Shown: positions 38,598-47,873 of the stretch, in pieces
Layout: the number at the start of each line of letters is the position of its first letter
Numbering within the stretch: the first letter of the stretch is position 1
Origin: Pseudogemmobacter lacusdianii
GTDB taxonomy: Bacteria; Pseudomonadota; Alphaproteobacteria; Rhodobacterales; Rhodobacteraceae
Length of the DNA stretch: 64,000 nt
NCBI RefSeq assembly: GCF_030848395.1
Contig: NZ_JAVDBT010000001.1
Coordinates: 295,274 to 359,273, forward strand
Reading direction: 5' to 3'
The notes under the pieces: generated by a model
Database searches by the model: none
Seen by the model: the letters and a program-made list of their open reading frames with translations, nothing else
What the model was told of the DNA's origin: nothing
Made by a program: the position numbers and the translations under genes

Positions 38598-38641
38598 CAA
38601 ATTCCTTCGAAGGAATTTGCAAGTTTCTGTAAAGAAACTTG
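38598..38641. repeat. Two adjacent AT-rich palindromes
   Basis: 38598-38619 is a perfect 22-bp palindrome centred on TTCGAA. Directly after it, 38620-38641 pairs CAAGTTTCT with AGAAACTTG around a GTAA loop. They lie just upstream of the RHH gene, between it and the 76-residue gene. They may be an operator, an mRNA processing site, or members of a palindromic repeat family (compare 48760-48791). Confidence 0.65.
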
Positions 38642-38653
38642 CCGAGAGCCCGC

Positions 38654-38884
38654 TCAGGTGACTACGAGAACCGGATCGGTATTGCAGAAGATCACGAAAT
38701 ACCCGCCATTTTCAATGGCTCGATAGCCCCGCCGCCTCACTTCGCGCAAAAATCGCTCGCGCCCGACCAGTCTTTCGACATCCCGGACCTGTCGACGTAC
38801 GATGCCACCTGCCGCCACCGTTTGCGCAGAGAACAACTGCATGATCCAGCGTTCGGGAGAGATCGGGGCAGGAAGTGGTCGCAT
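38654..38884 (-). CDS. Small conserved-looking protein of unknown function
   Basis: 76 residues, MRPLPAPISPERWIMQLF to VLVVT. Basic, with RRQVRDVERLVGRERF and a C-terminal VIFCNTDPV. Similar small proteins sit beside fumC in related bacteria and are sometimes annotated as phosphoribosylanthranilate isomerase, which the length rules out. No function can be assigned. Confidence 0.65.
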   Translation of the reverse strand: MRPLPAPISPERWIMQLFSAQTVAAGGIVRRQVRDVERLVGRERFLREVRRRGYRAIENGGYFVIFCNTDPVLVVT

Positions 38885-38937
38885 GGGCGCCTCCAGGTCG
38901 GAAGCGCCAAGTTTGCCTCGGCAAGGTTAACCGAGGC

Positions 38938-39123
38938 TTAATCGGTTTCCTTGTCGCGCAGATGCCCATCCAAAGCGCGTTTGGTCAGATCCGCCCGCGC
39001 CTCGTCCAAAGATTTCTCGGCCTTGCTACGACCGAACTTGGCGGCATTGGCGTCAGCTACACTGCGGGCGGCCTTGCGGGCCGCCTGCTTTTTCACCTGC
39101 CGAAGGTTGATGAGTTCCCCCAT
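38938..39123 (-). CDS. DUF4169 family protein
   Basis: 61 residues, highly charged and helical: [20 protein letters not shown], then AKFGRSKAEKSLDEAR and DGH near the end, which is the DUF4169 pattern. Its ATG shares one base with the fumC stop, so it is translated from the fumC mRNA. Function unknown. Confidence 0.8.
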   Translation of the reverse strand: MGELINLRQVKKQAARKAARSVADANAAKFGRSKAEKSLDEARADLTKRALDGHLRDKETD

Positions 39124-40517
39124 CAGCCTTTCGGGCCAACCATATCTTCAGGGCGCACGATGCGGTCAAAGGTCTCGCCATCGACAAAGCCCAATGCGAT
39201 CGCTTCTTCGCGCAGAGTGGTGCCGTTCTTATGCGCGGTCTTGGCCACTTTGGTCGCGTTGTCATAGCCGATGGTCGGCGCCAAAGCCGTCACCAGCATC
39301 AGCGATTCCTTCATCAGCTTGTCGATCCGCGCCACATTGGCCTGCGTGCCGACCACCATATTGTCGGTGAAGCTTGAGGCGGCGTCGCCCAAAAGCTGCA
39401 TCGATTGCAACACGTTATAGGACATCATCGGGTTGTAGACGTTCAGTTCAAAGTGACCTTGGCTGCCCGCAAAGCCGACCGCTGCATCATTGCCCATGAC
39501 ATGAGCGCAGACCATGGTCAGTGCCTCAGCTTGGGTCGGGTTCACCTTCCCCGGCATGATCGACGAGCCCGGCTCATTTTCTGGCAAGATCAACTCACCC
39601 AGACCCGAGCGCGGGCCTGAGCCCAGTAGGCGCAAGTCATTGGCGATTTTGAAGAGGGCCGCTGCGACCGTCTTCAAGGCGCCCGAGAACATGACCATCG
39701 CATCATGCGCAGCCAAAGCTTCGAACTTGTTGGGCGCGGTCACGAAGGGCAAGTCGGTGATCGCGGCAATCTCAGCCGCCACGCGCTTGTCAAAGCCGAC
39801 ACGGGTGTTGAGTCCGGTGCCGACCGCGGTGCCGCCTTGCGCCAGCTCGTAGATATCGGGCAGGCAGGCTTTGACCCGCGCGATGCCTTTATCCACTTGC
39901 GTGGCATAGCCCGAGAACTCTTGGCCCAAGGTCAGAGGCGTCGCATCCTGCGTATGGGTGCGGCCGATCTTGATGATATCCTTGAACTCTTCCGACTTGC
40001 CCCAGAGCGCTTTCGACAGCTTCTCCAGCCCCGGGATCAGAAGATCGCGCGCATGCATGCCGATGGCGACATGCATCGCGGTGGGGAAAGTGTCGTTCGA
40101 GGATTGGCCCATGTTCACATGGTCATTCGGGTGCACGGGCTTTTTGCTGCCCATCACCCCGCCCATCATCTCGATCGCGCGGTTCGAGATCACCTCGTTG
40201 GCGTTCATATTCGACTGGGTGCCCGAGCCGGTCTGCCAGACCACCAGCGGGAAGTTGTCGTCGAATTTGCCCTCAATCACTTCCGAGGCGGCGGCGGCGA
40301 TGGCATCGGCCAGTTCGGGCGCCAGATCGCCTTGGGCTTTGTTAACCAAAGCGCAGGCCTTTTTGATCACGCCAAGCGCGCGGATGATCGGGACCGGCTG
40401 ACGCTCCCAGCCGATCGGGAAATTGATGATCGAGCGCTGGGTCTGCGCGCCCCAATATTTATCGGAAGGCACCTCGAGCGGGCCAAAGCTGTCGGTTTCG
40501 GTACGGGTTGCGGTCAT
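39123..40517 (-). CDS. fumC: Class II fumarate hydratase
   Basis: Oxygen-stable fumarase of the TCA cycle. 464 residues. The superfamily signature [13 protein letters not shown] holds the flexible catalytic loop; the [13 protein letters not shown] and [14 protein letters not shown] motifs are intact. A GGAGG-type site precedes the ATG. Upstream, 40518-40759 contains no gene. Confidence 0.97.
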   Translation of the reverse strand: MTATRTETDSFGPLEVPSDKYWGAQTQRSIINFPIGWERQPVPIIRALGVIKKACALVNKAQGDLAPELADAIAAAASEVIEGKFDDNFPLVVWQTGSGTQSNMNANEVISNRAIEMMGGVMGSKKPVHPNDHVNMGQSSNDTFPTAMHVAIGMHARDLLIPGLEKLSKALWGKSEEFKDIIKIGRTHTQDATPLTLGQEFSGYATQVDKGIARVKACLPDIYELAQGGTAVGTGLNTRVGFDKRVAAEIAAITDLPFVTAPNKFEALAAHDAMVMFSGALKTVAAALFKIANDLRLLGSGPRSGLGELILPENEPGSSIMPGKVNPTQAEALTMVCAHVMGNDAAVGFAGSQGHFELNVYNPMMSYNVLQSMQLLGDAASSFTDNMVVGTQANVARIDKLMKESLMLVTALAPTIGYDNATKVAKTAHKNGTTLREEAIALGFVDGETFDRIVRPEDMVGPKG

Positions 40518-40759
40518 CGGGGCCTCCTGCAGAGCTTACGCTTCCCTTAGCGCCGGGGGGCGGGGGAATCAATCGGTATACTATTGCATACATGGGCGTG
40601 GCCTTTGGGGGCGAGACCGCACTTCAACTCGGCTGCTGCACGCCTCGAGGCGTTTGGGCGCGCAATGAGGCCAGGCTTGGGCGGAGCCTTTCTGATTTTG
40701 GATGATATCGCGTCCTGTCCGGCTCAGCCTGAAAGGATAGATGCTGGGTTCAAGCGTGC

Positions 40760-41353
40760 TTAACGGCTGAGCCCCGTTTCGGTTGTTGGGCCATCCGTGG
40801 CACCGCGACGGAAGCGGTAGACCCTTGCCGGGGGCAGGTTGGCCCAGACTTTGTGGCCGCGGCTCACCGTCAGACCCAACGCGGCAATCAGTTCGGGCGG
40901 CAGGGGTGGGCGGTTGCCGTAGGTGAATTGCAAATAGCGGCCGCGCGGGGCGAGGATCTCGAAGGCGGCTGCGACGATCCCCTGGCGCACCGGTTCGGGC
41001 ATCGACAGCAGGGGCAGGCCTGAAATCACCACGCCCACCTGTTGGGTGATCAGCCGGGCCGCCTCTTGTGCGGGGGCTTGATGCACGGTCACACCGGGAA
41101 ACTTTTGCCGCAAATGTGCGACGAATTCCTCGTCCAACTCGAAGAGGGTCAAATTTTCAGGCGGCACGCCGCGGGCCAGAATGGCGGCGGTAAACCGCCC
41201 GGTGCCGGGGCCAAATTCGACCACTGGCCCGGATTGCGGCCCTAGGCCCAGCGTCATCGCCCGCGCCAAAGTCTGCGAGGAGGGGGCGACGGCTGAAACT
41301 TGCCGCGGGTTTTTCAACAAGCGACGCCGGAAAAGAGCAAGGTCGCTTGTCAT
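40760..41353 (-). CDS. PmtA-like class I methyltransferase
   Basis: 197 residues. SAM-binding motif VVEFGPGTGRFTAAIL near residue 45, acidic LFELDEEF and the post-motif SGLPLLSMP. This matches the phospholipid N-methyltransferase PmtA group, which methylates phosphatidylethanolamine, but other rRNA-dimethylase-like enzymes share the fold. It starts three bases after the sspB stop, so it is in one transcript with it. Confidence 0.78.
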   Translation of the reverse strand: MTSDLALFRRRLLKNPRQVSAVAPSSQTLARAMTLGLGPQSGPVVEFGPGTGRFTAAILARGVPPENLTLFELDEEFVAHLRQKFPGVTVHQAPAQEAARLITQQVGVVISGLPLLSMPEPVRQGIVAAAFEILAPRGRYLQFTYGNRPPLPPELIAALGLTVSRGHKVWANLPPARVYRFRRGATDGPTTETGLSR

Positions 41354-41356
41354 AGG

Positions 41357-41848
41357 TTAAGTCTTGCGGAAACGGTCAAGGCGTACCACCTCGGCGGCAC
41401 GCGGGGTGGGGGGCTCATCACCGCCGTCATCGCCATTGTCATCGCCCGCGTTTTGCGGCTCGTCGGCGAGATCTTCCTCGTCGTCATCCTCGCCCTCGCG
41501 GGTTTCAAACCGCAGGCCGAATTCGACGGAAGGGTCAACGAAAGTGCGCACAGCGTCGAAGGGGATCACCAGCGGCTCGGGTTGGCTGCCGAAGTTGAGG
41601 GTGACCGAAAATCCCTCATCGGTGACGTCGAGCTGGTCGAACCAATGCTGCAAAACCACAGTCATTTCATCAGGATAGCGCTGATGCAACCAATCGGCCA
41701 AAGCGACGCCCGGATAATTGGTGTCAAAGGTGATGAAGAAGTGGTGTTCGCCCGGCAGGCCGTTTTTGGCCACATCCTCAAGCACGTTTTGGATCAAACC
41801 GCGCATCGCCCGGTGCATCAGATTGCCGTAGTCGATGCTGCGGGTCAT
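41357..41848 (-). CDS. sspB: SspB, ClpXP adaptor (alphaproteobacterial type)
   Basis: 163 residues. The N-terminal dimeric domain that binds ssrA tags is present (GEHHFFITFDTNYPG, PDEMTVVLQHWFDQL); a disordered acidic linker of Asp and Glu follows, ending in a short basic tail AAEVVRLDRFRKT that should dock on ClpX. The start at 41848 follows an AAAGGA site. The tmRNA gene that makes the tags lies about 220 bases upstream on the same strand. Confidence 0.9.
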   Translation of the reverse strand: MTRSIDYGNLMHRAMRGLIQNVLEDVAKNGLPGEHHFFITFDTNYPGVALADWLHQRYPDEMTVVLQHWFDQLDVTDEGFSVTLNFGSQPEPLVIPFDAVRTFVDPSVEFGLRFETREGEDDDEEDLADEPQNAGDDNGDDGGDEPPTPRAAEVVRLDRFRKT

Positions 41849-42067
41849 GGGGTGGTCCTTTCGCAATTGGCGTGCAGCATAGGCAATTTGCCAGCCGTGA
41901 AAAGGGGTGGCGGGCCGGAAAATGCGCGCAAGTTTGGGTGAGGTGCCGTTGCGGCAGTTTGCGCAGCACAAGTCCGCCGAATGTAGGGGGGCTTGCATGA
42001 GGGACGCGCCGGCCCATTGCTGGGGCGCGCTGACTTGGCAGAGGGTGGATGCAGAGGGGGGCTAAGT

Positions 42068-42380
42068 GCAGGTTTCTGTTGCCAGGTACCTGCGAACCCC
42101 GCCTTACGGGGCTAACCGTAAGGGCTTAGATTTGGTATTGAGAGCTGCTTACGCAGCCATCGCCACCGGAGCACGGTTGTCATTGGCAACTGTGATCTTG
42201 GACCGATAACGGTGGTACCTCACCGAGTAAAAGCTGGCCTCTTTGAACGTCCGTCGATCCTATTTCGACCCCACACGCCCGCAATGATCGGGAGGTTTGG
42301 TGGAGTCGCCGGGTACCGCCCCCGGGTCCGAGCCGTCTATTACAGGTGCGTTTATCACCATAGTCCGGGTTGCCCCGAAC
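42068..42380 (-). ncRNA. ssrA: tmRNA, two-piece permuted type
   Basis: tmRNA rescues stalled ribosomes and adds a degradation tag. On the minus strand the acceptor piece comes first: T-arm CCGGG/CCCGG and an encoded CCA ending at 42298. The intervening segment 42273-42297 follows, then the coding piece from 42272, whose GGGGTC pairs with GACTCC of the acceptor piece. The tag frame runs 42187 to 42149 and encodes ANDNRAPVAMAA then TAA. The order acceptor-then-coding is the alphaproteobacterial permuted form. The outer ends are approximate: the left one is placed after a GCAGGT/ACCTGC hairpin. Confidence 0.93.
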
Positions 42381-42386
42381 AAGCCC

Positions 42387-42415
42387 AATATAGGCGCGGC
42401 AAGGACGGGCCGCAA
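42387..42415 (-). promoter_or_regulatory. Promoter of ssrA
   Basis: On the minus strand, -35 TTGCGG (42410-42415), a 17-base spacer, and -10 TATATT (42387-42392), which puts the start near 42380, just before the acceptor piece. The spacing is ideal for a housekeeping sigma factor. Confidence 0.7.
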
Positions 42416-42466
42416 GGGGCTGAGGCGTTGGAAAGCTCTCAGCAAGCCGCATGGAATTTCAGGGCG

Positions 42467-43459
42467 TTAGAGGCGCATGTCTACGACAACACGGCCTTGA
42501 ACCTGTCCCTTCAGGATGGCCGCCCCCAAGGCGGGGACATCGGCCAGAGCGGCCTCTTGGATCATCCCGTCCAGCTTTTGCAGCGGCAATTCGCGGGCCA
42601 AACGCTCCCATGCGGCAAGGCGGCGGGGATAGGGTACGGTCACCGAATTGATGCCCAGAAGCTTCACGCCGCGCAAAAGGAAAGGAATGATATTGGCTGG
42701 AACCTGCAAGCCGCCCGCATTGCCGACGGCGGCCACGGCGGCTTCGGATTTCAACTGCCCCAGAACCCGCGCCAGCATCTCGCCGCCGACAGCATCGATG
42801 CAGCCCGCCCAGGTCTCTGATTCCATCGGGCGTTTGATCGCCTCGGCCAGATCCGCGCGCGGCACGATCCGCGCCGCCCCCAGGTCTTTAAGATAGGTTT
42901 CCGTCTCGGGCCGGCCGGTGACGGCGGCGGTTTGGTAGCCATTGGCGGCCAAAAGCGCCACGGCGATCGAGCCGACACCCCCGGCGGCACCGGTCACCAA
43001 TACCTCACCCGCGCTGGGGGTAAGCCCTTGAGATTCCAGCTCCATCAGCGCCAGCATCGCGGTGAAACCAGCCGTGCCGATGGCCATAGCGCGCCGGGTC
43101 GTTAGGCCCTGTGGCAGCGGCACCAGCCAATCAGCTTTGACGCGCGCTTTCTCGGCAAAGCCGCCCCAATGCGCCTCGCCCACGCGCCAGCCGGTCAGGA
43201 TGACGGCATCGCCGGGGGCGTAACGCGGGTCGCTGGAGGTCTCGACACGACCGGCAAAATCGATGCCTGGAACATGCGGATAATTGCGCACCAGACCGCC
43301 GCCAGAGGGCGACAGGCAGAGCCCGTCTTTATAGTTCAAAGTGGAATATTCGACGGCGATGGTCACCTCACCCTCGGGCAGGGCGCTGTCTTGCAACTCT
43401 TCCAGCCGTGGCGTGGCTTTCCCTTCGGCATCACGCTGCATCAATATTGCGCGAAACAT
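42467..43459 (-). CDS. acuI: AcuI-type acryloyl-CoA reductase
   Basis: 330-residue medium-chain reductase without zinc ligands, of the YhdH/AcuI group, which reduces acryloyl-CoA to propionyl-CoA with NADPH and protects against acrylate made from DMSP or 3-hydroxypropionate. NADPH loop VTGAAGGVGSIAVALLAANGY near 155; the N-terminal STLNYKDGLCL is family-typical. Stands alone here; no DMSP lyase gene is near. Confidence 0.88.
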   Translation of the reverse strand: MFRAILMQRDAEGKATPRLEELQDSALPEGEVTIAVEYSTLNYKDGLCLSPSGGGLVRNYPHVPGIDFAGRVETSSDPRYAPGDAVILTGWRVGEAHWGGFAEKARVKADWLVPLPQGLTTRRAMAIGTAGFTAMLALMELESQGLTPSAGEVLVTGAAGGVGSIAVALLAANGYQTAAVTGRPETETYLKDLGAARIVPRADLAEAIKRPMESETWAGCIDAVGGEMLARVLGQLKSEAAVAAVGNAGGLQVPANIIPFLLRGVKLLGINSVTVPYPRRLAAWERLARELPLQKLDGMIQEAALADVPALGAAILKGQVQGRVVVDMRL

Positions 43460-43537
43460 CGCTTGGTCCTTTCGGCTTCAAGGGTGGGCAATCATAACCG
43501 CCACCAGGGGCGTGTCGCGGTAGGAGACTTGGCTTTT

Positions 43538-43563
43538 CTTTGCAAGAACAGTGCCTTGCAAAG
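43538..43563. promoter_or_regulatory. Inverted repeat upstream of the binding-protein gene
   Basis: Perfect 9-bp arms CTTTGCAAG/CTTGCAAAG separated by eight bases, about 155 bases before the ATG at 43717. It could be a regulator operator for either this gene or acuI, which is divergent. Confidence 0.4.
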
Positions 43564-43716
43564 GCAAGTTCAGGCAAAAACCACTTTACTTTACTGTGCA
43601 TTCAGGCAATGCGCCGCGCAGTTATTGCTTGTGAGCTGGCCAGAACCTCGCATAGCTTTAACAGTGATAAAAGAGGGCAAACCCGCCGAAGCCTTACTAT
43701 TGCCGAAGGAGTAATC

Positions 43717-44769
43717 ATGACGTTCACTGCTCGCCTTTTGACTGGTGCCGCAAGCGCACTGGTTCTTGCCTCCTCGGCACATGCCGCGGATCCTGAATTA
43801 ACCATTCTGGACTGGGCCGGATGGGAGATCGACGGGGCTTTGACGCCCTATGTCGACAAGCACGGCCAGAAGCCGACCTATGTCTTTTATGCCGATGATG
43901 ATGAGGCGTTCCAAAAGGTCTCGTCGGGCTTCCGCGCCGATGCGGTGCACCCTTGCCCGGGCGCTGTGCCGCGCTACCGCGATGCAGGGCTGATCGAGCC
44001 TTGGGATATCTCGAAAGTCGAGGCTTTCAAGAACATCGACCCGGCTCTTTTCGCCTCTTCCTTCATTAAGGATGACGGCGGCGTTTGGTTCCTGCCCTAT
44101 GACTTTGCCTATACGGCGATCGCCTATAATTTGAACGAAGTGCCTGAAGAAGATGTACAATCTTTGGAGGTCTTCAAGAACCCGAAATATGCGGGCCGGA
44201 TCTCGATTTCCGACAATTCCGATGACGTTTGGGCTTTGGCTTTCTTGGCCACCGGCGTCACCAATTGGGATGATGTGAGCGACGATCAGATCACTGCGGC
44301 GGCTGATTGGCTGCGCGAAGTGGCACCGAATGTGCGCACTTGGTGGTCGGACCCGTCCGAGCTGTCGCAGGCGATGGCCTCGGGTGAGATCTTGGTCTCG
44401 TGGTCGTGGAACGACCCGGTGGCGATCATGAAAGCCGACAACTTCCCGGTTGGCTTCAATCGCGCACCGAAAGAGGGTTCGACCTCGTTCTTCTGTGGTT
44501 TCGTTAACATGAAGGACGGTCCGGGCAGCGAAGACAAGCTCTATGACTGGGTGAATTCGATGTATGCGCCGTCGAGCGCGCGCCCGATCGTGGATGCGAT
44601 TGGCTATGCCAACACCAACCCCGAGGCCATGGCGACGATCCCGGCGGAAGAGCAAGCAGCGGCTTATGTCGATGCGATCGACACCACGGTCTTCTTGCAA
44701 ACCCCGATGCAGCCCGCTTTGCGCGACAAGCTGGTGGAAGAGTTCGAACTGATCAAATCGGGCTTCTGA
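43717..44769 (+). CDS. PotD-like periplasmic solute-binding protein
   Basis: 350 residues with a signal peptide of about 23 residues (cleavage after AHA). The mature protein begins with LTILDWAGWEID, typical of spermidine/putrescine binding proteins; acidic and aromatic residues are spread as in PotD/PotF. A GAAGGAG site precedes the ATG. No ABC permease or ATPase gene lies beside it, so it is an orphan receptor and the substrate is uncertain. Confidence 0.85.
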   Translation: MTFTARLLTGAASALVLASSAHAADPELTILDWAGWEIDGALTPYVDKHGQKPTYVFYADDDEAFQKVSSGFRADAVHPCPGAVPRYRDAGLIEPWDISKVEAFKNIDPALFASSFIKDDGGVWFLPYDFAYTAIAYNLNEVPEEDVQSLEVFKNPKYAGRISISDNSDDVWALAFLATGVTNWDDVSDDQITAAADWLREVAPNVRTWWSDPSELSQAMASGEILVSWSWNDPVAIMKADNFPVGFNRAPKEGSTSFFCGFVNMKDGPGSEDKLYDWVNSMYAPSSARPIVDAIGYANTNPEAMATIPAEEQAAAYVDAIDTTVFLQTPMQPALRDKLVEEFELIKSGF

Positions 44770-44793
44770 TCCGGGTCTGAGGCGTAAAAGGGG

Positions 44794-44833
44794 CGTATGG
44801 TTTACGTCTGTTCTGCGTATGGAAAACGTATGG
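44794..44833 (+). repeat. CGTATGG heptamers every 11 bp
   Basis: CGTATGG at 44794, 44816 and 44827, with a degenerate CGTCTGT at 44805, gives four units of exactly 11 bp. The flank GGAAAACGTATGGC matches the reverse complement of the array upstream of murB (8768-8804) over 14 bases. The array sits between the binding-protein gene and its terminator. Confidence 0.6.
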
Positions 44834-44866
44834 CATCCGTCGGGCAACCGGCGGATGCTTTCGTTT
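44833..44866 (+). terminator. Terminator after the binding-protein gene
   Basis: GCATCCG/CGGATGC stem with an inner GGGCAACCG loop and a T-rich tail (TTTCGTTT). Confidence 0.7.
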
Positions 44867-45038
44867 GGGGGATTGCGGCTTTTGCGGCGGCTCGCTAGCT
44901 TCCGATTTGATGCCAAATCTGGCACTGGCTGGCGGAGAGAAATCCGACGGTCTGGCTGGAAGACCTGCCGCGCACCGGGCCCCATACCCCCGCATCGCGT
45001 GGGGGTGTCCGGGCGCGGCCCTAAGATGGAGCCGCCTG

Positions 45039-46265
45039 ATGGCGCTAGACCTTGCTTTCGTCCGTTCGCAATTCCCGGCGTTCCAATCGCCGGTGCTCTC
45101 AAGCCATGCCTTCTTTGAGAATGCGGGCGGCAGCTATCCTTGCATCCAAGTGGTCGACCGGCTGACCCGGTTTTACCATGATCGCAAGGTGCAGCCCTAC
45201 GGTCCCTATCCGGGGGCGCAGGCTGGCGGCGCCGAGATGGACGAGGCGCGGGTCCGTTTGGCGGCGATGATGGGCGTGGCGGGGGATGAGGTCTCTTTCG
45301 GGCCTTCAACCAGCACCAACACTTATGTGCTGGCCCAAGCGGTGCGGCAATGGCTGGCGCGGCAGGATGCCGCCATCGTGGTCTCGAACCAAGACCATGA
45401 GGCCAATGCCGGGGTTTGGCGGCGTCTGGCGGCCGAAGGCATCGAGGTGCGCGAGTGGAAGCTGGATCCTTCCACCGGATCCTTGGACCATGGTCGGCTT
45501 GAGGCTTTGCTGGCGGATGGCAAGGTGCGGCTGGTGTGCTTCCCGCATTGCTCGAATGTGATTGCCGAGGTGAATGATGTGGCGGCGATCACCGCGATCG
45601 CGAAAGCCCATGGAGCGCGCACGATTGTCGATGGGGTCAGCTATGCGCCGCATGGCTTCCCGGATGTGCCCGCTTTGGGCGCGGATGTTTACCTTTTCTC
45701 AGCCTATAAGACCTATGGCCCGCATCAGGGCATCATGGTCATCCGCCGCGATTTCGGCATGGAGCTGCCGGGGCAGGGGCATTTCTTCAACCATGCCACG
45801 CTTTATAAACGTCACACGCCAAGCGGCCCCGATCATGCGCAGGTGGCAGCCTGTGCGGGCATGGCCGATTACATCGATGCTTTGGCGGCGCATCACGGCA
45901 TCAGTGGCGATGGGGCCGCGCGCAATCGCGGCGTGCATGATCTGATGCGGGCGCATGAAGAGGTGGTCATCCAGCCCTTGTTGGATTTCTTGGGCGCGCG
46001 CAATGACTTGCGGCTGATCGGCCCGCGGGAGGCGGCGCGCCGTGCACCCACGGTGGCGGTGGAGCTGAACCGTGCCGCCGAGCCGGTCTCGGAGGCTTTG
46101 GGCCAAAAGGGCATTGCCTGTTGGGCCGGGGATTTCTACGCCGTCCGCCCGCTGGAGGCTTTGGGCATCGACCGCGACAAAGGTGTGCTGCGGATGTCGG
46201 CGGTGCATTACACCAGCGCCGAGGACGTCTCTCGGCTGATCGGCGCTTTGGAGCAGGTGCTTTAA
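45039..46265 (+). CDS. Class V aminotransferase / cysteine desulfurase-like protein
   Basis: 408-residue PLP enzyme of fold type I. N-terminal FFENAGGSYPCIQVV and FGPSTSTNTYVLAQA for cofactor binding, catalytic lysine in FSAYKTYGPHQG near 224. It has the shape of SufS-like desulfurases, but a mobile cysteine loop is not evident, so the reaction is open. The GGAG site before ATG 45039 decides the start within a longer open frame. Confidence 0.85.
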   Translation: MALDLAFVRSQFPAFQSPVLSSHAFFENAGGSYPCIQVVDRLTRFYHDRKVQPYGPYPGAQAGGAEMDEARVRLAAMMGVAGDEVSFGPSTSTNTYVLAQAVRQWLARQDAAIVVSNQDHEANAGVWRRLAAEGIEVREWKLDPSTGSLDHGRLEALLADGKVRLVCFPHCSNVIAEVNDVAAITAIAKAHGARTIVDGVSYAPHGFPDVPALGADVYLFSAYKTYGPHQGIMVIRRDFGMELPGQGHFFNHATLYKRHTPSGPDHAQVAACAGMADYIDALAAHHGISGDGAARNRGVHDLMRAHEEVVIQPLLDFLGARNDLRLIGPREAARRAPTVAVELNRAAEPVSEALGQKGIACWAGDFYAVRPLEALGIDRDKGVLRMSAVHYTSAEDVSRLIGALEQVL

Positions 46266-46452
46266 CGCGTCCTTAAGAAATGAACATTGCGTTAATTGCG
46301 CCGAAGCGGGCCAGCCCTCGCTTCGGCGCGCGCTTTGCAAGGTGATGCCCCGTTGCCGCGGCTTTGCGGGGCCGTAAAGCTCCTCTCTTGCACGCAGATG
46401 CGACAAAGCCGAAACTAAGCGCCGAAATTCTTCCTCAGTGACCGGGGCCATT

Positions 46453-46893
46453 ATGCCAACCACTGCAAAACTCGTCGCTGCTCTTTTCTTTGCCGCCATC
46501 GGCTGGTTCGCCGCCAATGCCCATATTCCGGCTTTGGGCGAGCAGGCCTATTTCGGCCGCTTTCGCGAAATCACGGCGCTGATCGGCCTGCTTGTCGGGT
46601 GGTACACGATGGGGTCTTTGGTGGGGCAGAGCTATGCCGATGCGGTGGGCTCGGGCCTGCGCACCTCGGTCACTTTGGTGTTCTTCGCGCTTTTGATCTT
46701 CGCGACATATCTGATGTACGGCCAAACCCAGAAGATGATCTTTGACGGCCCGCTTGAGGCGGCGCTGGGGGTGTTTGAAAACATGCTCGACCAAGGGCGC
46801 AAGATGCTGACGCCGGGGGTGCTGGGGGTGCTGATCATCGGCGGTGCGGTGGGTGGGATGCTCACCGAATGGACGGCGCGGCGCTGGCGGTGA
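46453..46893 (+). CDS. trgA: TrgA family membrane protein
   Basis: 146 residues, four membrane helices, starting MPTTAKLVAALFFAAIGW as in TrgA of Rhodobacter, where trgAB contributes to tellurite resistance. Its stop overlaps the trgB GTG by four bases. A 15-base longer start (46438) is possible but less like the family. Confidence 0.85.
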   Translation: MPTTAKLVAALFFAAIGWFAANAHIPALGEQAYFGRFREITALIGLLVGWYTMGSLVGQSYADAVGSGLRTSVTLVFFALLIFATYLMYGQTQKMIFDGPLEAALGVFENMLDQGRKMLTPGVLGVLIIGGAVGGMLTEWTARRWR

Positions 46894-47765
46894 CGGACAT
46901 GGATGCTTTGATGGCGCTTGTGCGGGGCGATGATCCTGCGCAGGCAAAGGAACGGCTGGCGTTCTGGCAAGCGGCGACGGGCGGGCTGACGGCGCCGGAT
47001 GCGGCGCTTGAGGCAGAGCTGGCTTTGGACATTCTCGCTCTGCGGGGGCTGGTCCCGGCCGAGCGGCTGCGGGCGCGACGCGCGGCTATGCTGGCGCGGG
47101 CGGCGGCGCGGATCAGGGCGGTGTCGCAGCCCACCGTGAGCGATCGGCGCCGTGAGGTGGCTTTAGGCGATGCTGAGCGGCTCAATCTCACCCAGCCCTT
47201 CCATGGGTTTTTCGCCACGGAAGTCTTCGATCTGCGCTTTCGCCGCTTTGACGGGGAACTAAGCCCCGTGGTCAGCCGCGAGGTCTTTGTGGCGGCCGAT
47301 GCCGTCACCGTGCTGCCTTGGGATCCTCGCCGTGACCGGGTGCTCTTGGTGGAGCAGATGCGCACAGCCCCCTTGGCGCGGGGCGAGCGGAACCCTTGGC
47401 AGCTTGAGGCGGTGGCGGGTCGGATCGATCCCGGCGAGACCCCGCAAGACGCCGCTCGACGCGAGGCCTTTGAAGAAGCGGGGCTGCGGATCGGCGCGCT
47501 AGAGCCGATCGCGGAATACTACCCTTCGCCAGGGGCAATGACGGAATATCTCTACTCTTATTTGGCGCCTTGTGATCTGCCGGATGGGGCGGCGGGGCAG
47601 TTTGGTCTGTCCGAAGAGGCGGAAGATATCCGCGGCCATCTGGTCGAGTTTAACGATCTCGTGGCTGAGTTGGACAGTGGCCAGTTCAGCAATGCGCCGC
47701 TGATCCTCTCGGTGCAGTGGCTGATCCGCCATCACGAGCGGCTCTTGGCGCGCCATCGTCGATAG
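46890..47765 (+). CDS. trgB: TrgB, Nudix hydrolase (ADP-ribose pyrophosphatase type)
   Basis: 291 residues with the Nudix box GRIDPGETPQDAARREAFEEAGL near 180-205 in full (glutamates of REAFEE bind metal). The C-terminal half resembles ADP-ribose pyrophosphatases; the N-terminal 90 residues are helical and specific to TrgB-like proteins. GTG at 46890 forms a GTGA overlap with trgA; ATG at 46899 is an alternative. Confidence 0.88.
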   Translation: MTDMDALMALVRGDDPAQAKERLAFWQAATGGLTAPDAALEAELALDILALRGLVPAERLRARRAAMLARAAARIRAVSQPTVSDRRREVALGDAERLNLTQPFHGFFATEVFDLRFRRFDGELSPVVSREVFVAADAVTVLPWDPRRDRVLLVEQMRTAPLARGERNPWQLEAVAGRIDPGETPQDAARREAFEEAGLRIGALEPIAEYYPSPGAMTEYLYSYLAPCDLPDGAAGQFGLSEEAEDIRGHLVEFNDLVAELDSGQFSNAPLILSVQWLIRHHERLLARHRR

Positions 47766-47873
47766 CGCCTCGGACCAGCGGCAAAATTTGATCATCTTGC
47801 CAGAAGCTGTGCATCATGGTTGTGTTTGGCTTGTGTGAAAGCCTATAGGGCCGCTGCAGAAAGTGCCGAGGGT

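Noticed and set aside
42180..42820. Apparent protein frames in the region between sspB and acuI
   Set aside because: The sequence is the tmRNA gene: T-arm, CCA, acceptor pairing and tag frame are all present, and a promoter precedes it.
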